Source of the DNA: Otis tarda
Taxonomy: Eukaryota > Chordata > Aves > Otidiformes > Otididae
DNA: 64,000 bases
Assembly: GCA_026413225.1 (NCBI GenBank)
Contig: CM048552.1
Location: 61,891,001 to 61,955,000 of the forward strand
Direction of reading: 5' to 3'
In this document: positions 33,501-43,800 of the stretch, piece after piece
Layout: each line of letters starts with the position of its first letter
How positions within the stretch are numbered: the stretch's first letter is position 1
Notes under the pieces: generated by a model
The model's input: only the letters and a program-made list of their open reading frames with translations
Databases searched by the model: none
What the model was told of the DNA's origin: nothing
Made by a program: the position numbers and the translations under genes

Positions 33501-36500
33501 TAATATTTGTATGAGAATTTGATCACTGAAAGGGGATAGGAGCTATAGAATAGAAAGTAATCACATGATGTTGCTGTATTTGTACTCCCAACACATTTGC
33601 CCAGTTTTGCTTTTCTCTAGGCAGCGGTTTCCTTGGGATACCCTAGAGAACTCTGTTGGATAGGAATCCTCATAGGATCTCCTAGGGATAATTCAGGTGG
33701 TAAGGGACCTCAGGAGGTGATTTAGAGCTTAATCCAGTTTTCAGTCCTTCTTTCATTAAGAACAACAAGGATAACTCTCCAGGCCGATATCTGTATTGCA
33801 CAACCCAGATTTCCAGTGAAGGCAGAATTTTTCATTCTAATAAATTACAACAATGTTGCTATCCAAGTGCTTTTGGTTAACTAGTGCGATTATTTTTTTT
33901 CTTTTGCTTCTGCTTCAGAATATGTTTCGTCAGCAACAAAAAGTTTTTCAACAGGCAAGAATAGTTCAAAGTCAGAGACTGAAAACCATTAAGCAACTCT
34001 ATGAGCAATTCTTAAAGGTACAGTAAATTTTCTTCTTAGAAGGGAGTTGATCCTTATCACATCACTTAAGAAAGCTGTATTAATTCAACTTTTATGAAAT
34101 ACAGATATTTAAGGTTCATTTCAGGAAAATAACAGCCTTGTATGAATATTCATGTTGGTATCTTCCCCTTATTTATTAAGGGCATGGCTTGTTCTCTCTG
34201 TACATGCACAGATTTCATAAATGATTTAGTTAAATGTGGTCTCACAGGGATCTGGCTTTAAAAAAGTAAAACTTGAGAACATCTTGGGCTGCAATTAGAT
34301 ACCAATTTTTTTCTGTCGTTAAACTTTCTAGCTATTGCTGCTTCATGTAAGGAAAGTGGCCCTTAAAGAAAGTCAATTGTAATTCCCTTGAAATTGTCCA
34401 GTTAGAACCCCCTTCATCTCTTCCTAAGCAACATTCATTAGAAAGGGTTTTCCTTGCTGTAACCTGCTGTTCAAGGTAAGCATTCACTAAAATGTCAACA
34501 GGAAGAATCTGATGGAAATGATGATTTATGGTGAAAACAGGCCCAGCTGGATGGCCGTAGAATCAGTCTCACTTTTAACTTTCCTGTTGCTTTACGCAGA
34601 TTTTTTCTGTTTGCTGGGAGTCCCTACAAACAGCATTTATATGGACAGTGCTTACAGCGATAATGTATTTTAAACACATGACTCATACTGATCAACTGTG
34701 GTATGTTTTTGGCTTTTTTAACAAAGCAGCTAACATATTAGTGAACTAAAAAAATGGTTGTGAGCACAACTACTCAAAAATTCAACTTTTTGGTTAAAAA
34801 GTTTTTCCCTGTCATTTTACACTAAGAAAAAACCACTTTACTTCAAGAATTTCCTTCCCACACTATTTCTCTAAGTAAGGTATTAGAAGTCTAAACAGTG
34901 AGAAAAATGAAAGTACCCTAAACGATTGGTTCTGTGATGAATGCAGAGGCACAGTACCACAGAATCTCTGAAGGGCTGAGGTCGGAAGGGACCTCTGGAG
35001 GTGGCTGGTCCACCCACCAGGTGGTACCGCAGGGCTGCCTAGAGTCGGTTGCCTGGGACTTGCGTCCGGATGGCTTTTGAATATCTCTGAGCATGGAGAC
35101 TCCACAGCCTCTCCAGGCAGCCTGTGTCAGTGCTCAGTCACCCTCACAGTGAAAAGCTGTTTGCTGATGTTCAGAGGGAACCTCCTGTGTTTTCAGTTTG
35201 TGCCCATTGCGTCTGTTCCTGTCTCTGGGCACCTCAAGAGCCTGGTTTGATCTTCTTTGCATCCCCCCTTCAGGTGTTTATGTATGTAGATAAGATCCCA
35301 GCCTCATCCTGCCCTGAGCCTTCTCTAGGTGGAACAGTCCCAACTCTCACAGCCTTTCCTCATAAGATAATCACCTTTGTGGCCCTTCTTTAGGCTCTAT
35401 CCAGTATGTCCATGTCTCTCTTGTACTGAAGAGTCTGGAAGTGGACACAGCACTGCAGGTGTGGTCTCACCAGTGCTGAGATCAACTCTCTTGACCTGCT
35501 GGCAACACTTCTCCTGATGCAGCCTGGGAGACCGTGAGCCACCTTTGCTGCAATGGCACGCTGTTGGCTCATTTTCAACTTGGTGTCCACCAGAACCCCG
35601 CAGGTCCTTTTCTGCCTCTGCTTTTCTGCCTCTCCTTTCTAGCTGTGTGGCCCCCATTATATGCTGATACACGGGGTGGGTTCAAGTCTGTTAGTTTATG
35701 AAAAACCTTAATTTCTGTTTGGGTAATTTCCTAGCTGGCTCCTTTTTTGAAGTTTCAGTTAATTATGATATGGGGAGAATTTTTCAAGTCTGGTAGCTTC
35801 GAAAGATAAAACTGAAATAGAGCAACTCTTAGTTGAAATTTACAGAGGATATTACAGAAGCATTAATAAATAATAACTGTTCCAAAATGTCAAAAATACC
35901 TTAATGAAAGATGAAAAACTAAGCAGGTCAACTAGAACTAGTACCTTGATTTTTCTTCTCAAGATCAGAAGTTAGAAATCAAGCCTCAAATAAGCTTAAT
36001 GAAATACAAGTCAAGGAAATGCAACTCATGCATACATAGAGTTAGGCCTAACTGTATGTACAAAAGGGAAGATAACAGCAAGCTTTACTTGGCTTATTTG
36101 AGGAGAAGTATGCAAAGAGATGGAAATTTAATGGGTTTTATAGTCCTTACTTCAAGTCTACAAGGTTGTAGTATTAAACCCCTATCACTCCTGACAGATG
36201 TCTGTTTAATCTTTTCTTGTAGAACTCTTACCTTTATTGGAATGCAAGATAAGTAGCTGTGACCTCACAGAGGCTGAGTGGAGGGAACTGTTTGCTTCAA
36301 AGGGTGTATATTGTTTTGCAGTGTCCACATTGTTTAAACAGGAATGTAGACTGGAGTATAAAGTTCTGTATGATTTGTCTGTCAAGTTTGTGACAAAACT
36401 AATCAATTATCAGTGACCACATCTGCTGTAAAAATTAAATTGTAGTTTGAATAATGGTTGGTCAGTTTGTTTGTTTTAAATTAACCCTTTGACATTGAAC

Positions 36501-36832
36501 AGTTCTGAATTAAGATTATCCTTAACTTCAGAGCATGGAAGAGCTGGAGAAGAACAATGAAAATCTTCTAGCTGGCGCACAAAGTGAACTTCGCAAAGAA
36601 ATGGCTATGTTGCAGAAGAAGATTATGATGGACACTGTAAGTATCAGATCTATGAGGAAGTTAATTAAATGAAAAATAGAACATTCTATTAAAAAGTCAT
36701 TTGACATTCATTTAATTAGCTCAAAGGAATTGTATTGATATGGCATTTGTTCAGTATTATCTCCTTTTCTTGTAACAGCAACAGCAGGAGATGGCAACTG
36801 TTCGCAAGTCTCTTCAGTCCATGTTATTCTGA
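27445..36832 (+). CDS. SYCP3: SYCP3, synaptonemal complex protein 3 (complete coding region, 8 exons)
   Basis: SYCP3 is the structural protein of the lateral/axial elements of meiotic chromosomes. It forms tetrameric coiled-coil fibres that organise the DNA loops in prophase I. Eight exons join in frame into 238 residues (human 236). The acidic, disordered N-terminus holds the conserved SGSEEDI motif (about 35-41). A basic KRKR is at 90-93. From about residue 81 to the end the protein is the Cor1/SYCP3 helical domain rich in Lys, Glu and Gln, with almost human-identical stretches such as [20 protein letters not shown] and [14 protein letters not shown]. The C-terminus RKSLQSMLF, needed for fibre assembly in mammals, is intact. 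The ATG at 27445 has A at -3 and G at +4. Nothing suggests decay. Confidence 0.96.
28754..28829 (+). CDS. SYCP3: SYCP3 coding exon 2 (24 codons, phase 1-2)
   Basis: The acceptor is tatgttaag and the donor gtaaga. It encodes [20 protein letters not shown] and then PDDVG. It is the least conserved exon. A basic GKKRP cluster takes the place of the human RRKKR segment. Confidence 0.88.
29923..29957 (+). CDS. SYCP3: SYCP3 coding exon 3 (35-bp microexon)
   Basis: The acceptor is tgttttgtag and the donor gtaagt. The 35 bases encode [11 protein letters not shown], matching human [12 protein letters not shown] in place and phase. It is too short to be found by open-frame searches. Confidence 0.93.
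30661..30733. repeat. Imperfect tandem repeat (TTAGATTAGATCAG-like units)
   Basis: Three degenerate copies of a roughly 20-25-base unit containing tagtttagattagatcag follow each other, two ending in agctcct. They lie in SYCP3 intron 3 and look like a local slippage product. Confidence 0.8.
31815..31932 (+). CDS. SYCP3: SYCP3 coding exon 4 (start of helical core)
   Basis: The acceptor is ttttttag and the donor gtaacg. It encodes [20 protein letters not shown], then [20 protein letters not shown]. It holds the KRKR cluster that acts as the basic/NLS-like and DNA-binding patch in mammalian SYCP3. Confidence 0.96.
32988..33087 (+). CDS. SYCP3: SYCP3 coding exon 5 (33 codons)
   Basis: The acceptor is gtttatag and the donor gtgggt. 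It encodes [20 protein letters not shown], then [13 protein letters not shown]. This is coiled-coil core sequence, nearly the same as human. Confidence 0.96.
33919..34017 (+). CDS. SYCP3: SYCP3 coding exon 6 (33 codons)
   Basis: The acceptor is tctgcttcag and the donor gtacag. It encodes [20 protein letters not shown], then [13 protein letters not shown], in the coiled-coil core, with phase 0 on both sides. Confidence 0.96.
34957..35680 (-). mobile_element. CR1 LINE copy, reverse, in SYCP3 intron
   Basis: The left end (cacagaatctctgaagggct, then gaggtcggaagggacc) is the complement of a CR1 3' terminus. The interior follows the CR1 3' UTR, and the right part (about 35390-35590, reverse strand) still reads as an ORF2 reverse-transcriptase C-terminal remnant with the motifs [16 protein letters not shown] and [10 protein letters not shown]. 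It is truncated at the 5' end and non-functional. Confidence 0.93.
36532..36636 (+). CDS. SYCP3: SYCP3 coding exon 7 (35 codons)
   Basis: The acceptor is cttaacttcag and the donor gtaagt. It encodes [20 protein letters not shown], then [15 protein letters not shown], continuing the parallel/antiparallel coiled coil. Confidence 0.96.
36779..36832 (+). CDS. SYCP3: SYCP3 last coding exon (17 residues + stop)
   Basis: The acceptor is cttgtaacag. It encodes [17 protein letters not shown] and TGA. The tail is the conserved C-terminal assembly motif. Confidence 0.96.
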   Translation, partial: QQQEMATVRKSLQSMLF

Positions 36833-37353
36833 TGGCTCAATGGAGAAACAACTTGTACCTAAGTAACATGATACAAGTATAGGCATTAGCCATATAGAAG
36901 TATGTTAAGATTTAAATGTTTTAAAGTTCCTATTAAATGCTTTCATTGATTGTTCTACTCTTGTGACTGATAATGTTGTAAAAGTGTATATTAGTAAATT
37001 TATTACCTGGGGGAGAGGGGGGCTATGGACCCCAAACCATTTACTGTCTGTCCAATTAATCTTTAACTACTTAATACTCACTTTCAACAGCATTGGACTG
37101 TTTAATTTGCTTCACTTTTTATAATGCCACATTGTAACAATGGGCAGAATTAATTAAAAATGCATTACTCAGAATTTACGTAATAACTTGAGGCCTTTAG
37201 GTACATTGAGCAAATAGAAGTATTTTTCACAAGCTGCAGACTTTAAGATTTTCATAGTCTTAACTTTCAGTCTGCTGACGTATCAGTAGTTCTAAAAGTT
37301 CACAGAGTATGACATAGCTCATGTAAGATTGTTTAACGATGTACATTACAGTA

Positions 37354-37359
37354 AATAAA
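37354..37359 (+). terminator. Candidate poly(A) signal of SYCP3
   Basis: The AATAAA lies 522 bases after the stop and is followed within 40 bases by ttttgttaactttttggttg, a U/GU-rich downstream element. The second AATAAA at 37681 is an alternative. Confidence 0.6.
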
Positions 37360-38290
37360 AGTAAATTTTGTTAACTTTTTGGTTGGGCTAGGCATTGTAA
37401 TATCTTTGTACTAGTAAGAGACTTATGAACTGCTGTAATTTGTCCAAAAAGCAGGTTTCTTTAGTTGAATGATGAGCTGAAGTATCAGAGCTTTATACAA
37501 TATCTGCTCAAGCAAGCATAATTAAACATTGTGCATTTTAGGGTATATAGTTCTTGTAGAACCACTGCTAGAAGTAATCTAGCTCATTTATTTAGTACAA
37601 GTTATTACAAGCCTTTGAGATGGAATATTACTTTTTGCAATTCCAAATGACTAGCAATTCAGGGAGGCCTAAGTTTTAACAATAAAGCATTTCTCTTGCA
37701 TGTATCTCATTACAGCACATCAGTATAAACTTAAAAAACTGGCTTAGCTGGCATGCAGTTTGTTTTTACAGAAAACCATTACACCTGAATATCCACTTTT
37801 ACAAATTAGGTTGTTCCTAATATATTTAACACTTAGATTTAATACAACAGTAGATAAAACAAAAAAGCATACACACACACAAATGTGATGTTTTTTTAAC
37901 AATGTGTTTCAAAACCAGTCCATACAGATTCTTCTCCTCAACTTACTATCATTTTTTGTTCAGAATCAAGTCACTTAATGATGGTTCCCCCGTTCTGGGA
38001 GCCAGATGAGTGATGACTAACGTACAGAAACTTCAGCTATTAGCTTGCAACTGAAGTTGAACAAACAGCTGGTCTGGAGCTTTTTTTGTTCTGCATCTGC
38101 TAGGACTCAGGGAAGGAGCAAACACAGGAGTTGCACCACTAGAATGATGTATGAGGCATATGGGCCTCTGCTGGGAATGGGTAACTGTGCTACTGTGTAA
38201 TTGTGCTGCTGCGTCTCAGCCCCCTAAGGATGATCAGATGATGCTGTGACATACAGGTAACAGTTTTTGCTTCCTATCTTGAATACTAGG

Positions 38291-38354
38291 TTATTTGTTA
38301 GTATTGCCTCATGTTTCTGGTTTTATTTGTTAGTATTGCCTCATGTTTTTGGTT
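38291..38354. repeat. 32-bp tandem duplication
   Basis: Two adjacent copies (38291-38322 and 38323-38354) of a unit starting ttatttgttagtattgcctc differ by a single C/T. They lie between the converging 3' ends of SYCP3 and CHPT1. Confidence 0.93.
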
Positions 38355-38890
38355 TTCCGAGCAACTTCTGCATTAGTTTCCTATCATCCACATACCTCAA
38401 TCAGATCCTTAAAACTACTTATACCTACTACTACATGACACATTTTAGAGCATTCTGGGGAACCAAACCTTTTCACTCTAGAAGAGTTGCCTAGGTCTTT
38501 TCATCAGGTGGTTAATTTGTTTACAGTATTCAGACAAACTGAAATGGTCTCTACCATCTTCTCTTATATTTGCCCATGGCCTGGGTTCAGGCTCAGTTCA
38601 CGTGTAGATGCTGTGTCTTTCCCAGCCTCAAACTGGGAGTAGTAGGATTGATTTGGAAGCAGCGTTATTCACTTAGAGTGCTTGTTCTTTGGCAGTAACT
38701 GCTACAGTTATCCCTCAAGTTATCAGTACATCCTTCTTAGGCAGCAGTAGGGTAGATAGCATTTTATCCCCACCACCCCAATTTAGCAGACAATACACCA
38801 CTTTTAAAGTTCCTTGAACACCTCAGGAAGTCTTTCTGAATTAACGTGCAGCTAGGAAGCTGCAGTGGTAATATTTTTAAAACAAACCAT

Positions 38891-40216
38891 AGCATTCTTT
38901 ATTGCACAGTTCAGGAATGACCTTAGAAACTCACAGCTCAGCTACATATCAGCAACTGAAAATGGTAACAGACACTTACATTCAACAGCTTTTTACAAAA
39001 AGGATATTCAAATGGTACCTCTTTAAAGGAGCTAAACTTACAGGGTTTGTGTACCAGTCATGATTTGCTCGTACAGATAGTATACTGTATTCAGCTCTTC
39101 TTTTATGACAACAGCAGCCCTTTAGCTAGGCACATTTTGTTAGCCAGTGAATCTGCTCTTAAAGAAAGAGAAAGGCTGACAGTCGGCCTGACTTACTGTT
39201 TTGCCAAGTTTTACTCTACATTAGGGTATGCTCCATACAGTTTTGTTTGGATAAAGTACAGTGATAGTTACAAGACAGATTATAAGGTAGATGGACACAG
39301 CGACAGCAAACATACTTCAGAGGGAATGATACATGGGTGGGTTGCATTGTCACAGTCATTTAAGCTTATCACTGAACTTTATCCTTCATTTGTGCAGTTT
39401 CACATATAGAGATTACGGGAGGTAAAGTTAGTGTCCATGAAGTACACAGCTACCTATAGTCTAGACAGTGATGGAGCACCATGAGGCAAACCTTATTATG
39501 ACCACAAACCCAGAAACTGGCCTTGAAAGAAAATAGAAACTACAATTATATTTAGTAACAGTAGGTTATACGCTTACATACTAGAAAATGCATGAATCCT
39601 AAAGGCACTCAGAACAGTATTTTGAAATAGAATAAAATTTTCCTGAGCTACCTCCTTCATCCTACTGATCCAGTACCTTGTTCTTTAGAAATACCAGAAG
39701 AGATTAATGAGTAGTTTTACGTCATGGATTCCTCCTTTCACCAGTCTTAATAATGCAGTACTGTATTCACTGATACCTCTTCAGCTGTTCCAAGAAGACT
39801 TTAGAAACTAATGCTAGAAGATTAGTCACTTGGTCTAGGGAAAAGTGAAATTCCTCTTTGAGTTCTGTTTGGTAGCACCTTGGTTTGCAGTCTACATTCA
39901 CCAGACCAGAAATACGGAATTAAGGTTACCTAACAGGAAATGGCAAAAGTTTCAAATATGGTATTCCTGATATGAAATAACAGCTGCTATGTCTAGAACG
40001 CAGCAGGAAATGCATCCTGGTTCAAAAGTACTGATCATAATAGATTCTGCAGGACTTCATATTTAGTAATTCTAACATCTGGTAATATCTGGGATAGAGT
40101 GAGCTTTCTCATGAAACTGTTTTCTTGAAAAGCTTAATCTGCCTTCCCAAAAAGAGACAGGCAGCTTCATTTAACATTCCCTTAACTGTTTCCCCTCTTG
40201 TCCTTGACCTATTTAA
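38891..40216 (-). other. CHPT1: Probable CHPT1 3' UTR
   Basis: On the reverse strand this non-coding stretch runs from the CHPT1 stop to AATAAA (complement of 38898-38903). No other good reverse-strand AATAAA was noticed nearer the stop. That would give a 3' UTR of about 1.3 kb. The end is inferred. Confidence 0.55.
38898..38903 (-). terminator. Candidate poly(A) signal of CHPT1
   Basis: TTTATT on the given strand is AATAAA on the reverse strand. It is followed in the transcript direction by a GU-rich ggtttgtttt element. Confidence 0.55.
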
Positions 40217-40348
40217 TCAGTCATTATGGTTTTGAACCTGTTCAGGAGCTTGATGAGATGAAATTCTGAAGACATGTATATGAAGATGAGCAGCAATCTG
40301 TAGGCATACACCAGTGGCATATCTCAGCATATCAAACAAGGATATGAA
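40217..40348 (-). CDS. CHPT1: CHPT1 exon 8 (43 residues + stop)
   Basis: The acceptor is gttcttttgaag. It encodes [20 protein letters not shown], then [20 protein letters not shown] and HND, stop TGA. SFDM-like and HQAPEQVQ match the human C-terminus. Several residues between EQVQ and the last Asn-rich end are missing compared with human. This exon has no ORF of usual minimum length and was found by reading the reverse complement. Confidence 0.93.
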   Translation of the reverse strand, partial: FISLFDMLRYATGVCLQIAAHLHIHVFRISSHQAPEQVQNHND

Positions 40349-40827
40349 CTTCAAAAGAACAAAACAGAACAGATTAAAAAAAACAAACAACTACCAAATA
40401 TTAAAAAAAATTGTCCCTACTATATTGTCCCATCTATACTTTAATCAATCTATTGAAGTGACAAGTTTAACGAGTGCTTTAACATATAGATATAGAGTGG
40501 GCTATTAGAAGAAGAAGAAAAAAACACCCCAAAACCCAAACCACATTAAACACTTAAAATCTGATAAACAAAGGTTATTAGTCTGCCATTAGCAGAGTAA
40601 CTTTAAACAAATCACCTGAACTAAAGCATAATTACAAAAGAGATGTGTAAATTTACTTTCACATCTCTGTTCCAGGGAAAGAAAGCTGGTCAGCTCCCAG
40701 AATACATGTTTACATGGTATCCTGGCACTTGCTCCACAGTGACAGATGAAATCTGAACAAGTCAGAAGTGGCATAGCAGAGTGACAGAGACAGTTCTCAA
40801 TCCACTCCTTTAAGTATGCTCTACCTG

Positions 40828-40871
<44 letters not shown>

Positions 40872-43800
40872 CTTACCAGTGCTATCCATAGAACAATATA
40901 TTCATCAACAAAACTGTTGAAGTACTGGTCCAAAAACAGAAGTCCTGGCCCAATAAACGCTGTGTCCTGAAGACAGATTTCACTTTTTGTCATGTGAGCC
41001 ACCTATGTAAATTAAAAAAAAAACAAAAAAACAAAAAAACACAAAACCAAAAACCAAAAAGGTGAGAGACAAAAAAATGCAAAAATGCATAAGTGTAACT
41101 ACCAGAAAACCAGCATGATATCCTTGCCCAGCAATAGGCTGCTGTCCACAGTTCTTGGGAAGTAATCTGCAGGTGGGCCAAGGGCTTCACACATGCTTCG
41201 GGGCCTGCTGCTCCCTGACAGTTTCTTTCCCAAGGACCAAGTAACCTCTTTCCAGGTTAATCAATATATAACACAATAATCAGTGATAACAGCTATCTGG
41301 ATTATCAATTGGGATCTGCTGACATTGTAAGAAACATGTCATTCAGTGTTCTTTTGTAAGTTACATCTAGACCAGTTCATTTTAGCTCTTTGCATGGGTT
41401 CCCCACTCTTATTTTTTCAGTGCTGTATTTGAAGGGTAAGACTATGCAAGTGTATTACTGAAAATGAATACTATTCACTGGAAATGTTGTTTTCCAGTCT
41501 AAGTTGAAAATTTGGGTTTTACTTAGACAAAAGCTAACTAGAAATGATTCTGTGATTCTAGAAACTAGGCTTTCACTTGTGTCACAAGACTTGTTTTCAC
41601 CATTTAGCAGAAATAGTGATGTATGCACACTTTACAGAATGACCAGGAGAGGAAGATTACTGGGGTTGGAGGGAAGGAATCTATTCCCCATACACATCTT
41701 GGTCCTTCCATATTGAGCATTCTTAGGGACAACTTAAGCTCACCTTTAATTGAGAGGGAGAAGAGTATTTTATCAGAAGTTGGAGACATAATAAAGGACA
41801 TGTGAGGAGTCCATACCAGGACGCTCAAAAGTGGCAGAAGGAAAGCATTCTGGGTGCTAAGTTTGCCATAAGAAATCACCCTGTTGTTCCTTGCTTCCTT
41901 GCTTGTGGATACTTGGCAAGTATGATTAAGGTACTGAGAGGTTCCTGTTAAAAAGTGGTCTCAGCATAATACAGATCATGTTCAATTCTATGCTGAACAG
42001 TGTAGGAAAAGCCTGTGGGTGTCCTCGTCTAAAGGTGAGAGAAACCACAAAGGCTTACGTGTATAGGAGAGCTGACAAAGGCTTCTACTCTAAGCCAGCT
42101 AAGGATGCATCTCTCCTGCTAAAGGGATCCGCTGCAGGGCGCGATTCCTGACTCACATCTGGCCTGATGTGCAACAGCTATTCAGGGTTAGCACCCATGG
42201 AGCAGCTCTGGCAGATCCGCACACAAACTGCACAGACCTTGGCTCATGTCTCCACTGGGCCTCCCACCTGGTCATGCCTTAAGTTTTTACTGCAGTTTGC
42301 TTACTCGAGTGCCTGAAGGACAAGGCCTCCTGAAATTCTATCAGAAAACAGAGCGCTAAACCCACAGAATCCTTTCCCTGCCACCTCTACAGATTTGCCT
42401 CTGGAGCAGCCTACCCTCAAAGCTACACACAAAGTGTCAAGGGAAACCACGGTTTGCTCAGAAGTGTCCATGAGTGAGTTGACATACATCCAGTGCTGAC
42501 TGCTGCTTACAAGGACCGAGGGGTCCTCTGAATGAGGAAGGGAGCCAAGGGGTTTGACAGAATACATGAACTGCCTCAAGTTCAGTCTTAAGCCTTGGTC
42601 TTCTTATCAGCATTCTCTCTCTTGAACCAAGTTAGTAGCTCACTAGGTGAGCTGTACAGCAGGAAAGTCTGTAGAATATCTGTTTTCTAGTGTTTAAAAA
42701 ATTTGAGGGAAAGAAAAAATCAGATGCCTGGATTACTGTTGTTAGGAAATATGTAGAAAAGCAGTTTTTATTTTTTTTTAATCCATTGATGGGTTTTTAA
42801 TTACAACAGAGATAAGAAGTCTCTCAATGATTAAAGTAAATTCCTATTTCAGATCATTAAATCAGAGGTCACAACGCTGATAGTAAGGCTTGAAGAACCA
42901 CAGTTATGATGTTAAAAATAGACAGTATATTTCTAGGAGTAAGTTAAACAAAACTGAAAGTTCTAACCAATACATTCAACAATGAGTATGCGTTTGCATC
43001 AGTGTCATATATAATCTCTCCGTAGGAGCCTGAGTCTAGTTCAGTGTCTTGGTCATAATGACACCGGAAATACAGTGGCAGAGCAGAATGGGAAAACTTA
43101 CAGTGCCCACTGATGCAGCAAGTGTTAAGCCAAGACCAGTTTATTTTTAAGAGGTTTAGGACTGAAACAAGATTCCTTACCACCAACTTCTGTGAGATTT
43201 TAGCATTCACAAATCCAAATGTCAAGACATACAGGCAAGCATGTTTTTCAAACAGCTGAGTTGTAGACTTTTTATAGATCATAACGGCCAGTGTGATAAG
43301 TAGTCCAATGTGCAGGCCTGGTGAAAGAACACTTGTTCCCTGAAATATAAATGGACAGAAAATTTGTCTTAGGCTTTGGTCACACAATAAGGTCCAGGTT
43401 TTATATGTGTTGCAAATCCCATTAAATAAAATCAGAGTTGTCAAAACTCAGCGCAAGGCCGTTAGCATTATGCCAATGCTATTAGTTTCCTTTGCAGTGA
43501 TCACTAATCAATTCTGTAAGAACATTAATTGCTGATTCCTGTGACATAAAAAAAATCCAGTAAAAAGTAGAGAGAAGACAAATAATGAAGTTTTTGCTTT
43601 AGCCATCCAACACTCATATGCTTGCCTGCTTAAATGCTTAAACTGATAAAATCCTTATGATCATCTGAAATGCAATAAATTAGGGGCATAGATTATGCAA
43701 ACGTCATTCATATGTTTAAAGCAACTTACTGCTATTGTAGATCCATTCTTTCCAACCCCTCCACCAAAGATGACACGGAAGTAATTGAAAAAAGAAAGTG

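Larger units (their letters stand above)
36833..38890 (+). other. SYCP3 3' UTR and gap to CHPT1 3' end
   Basis: This is A/T-rich sequence with no coding signal. AATAAA at 37354-37359, followed by T/G-rich sequence, is the likeliest SYCP3 poly(A) signal. Another AATAAA is at 37681-37686. A 32-bp tandem duplication is at 38291-38354. Confidence 0.55.

Noticed and set aside
42944..43444. 166-codon reverse frame taken as a whole protein
   Set aside because: Only the part from 43181 to 43339 is coding (CHPT1 exon 6). The flanks are intron.
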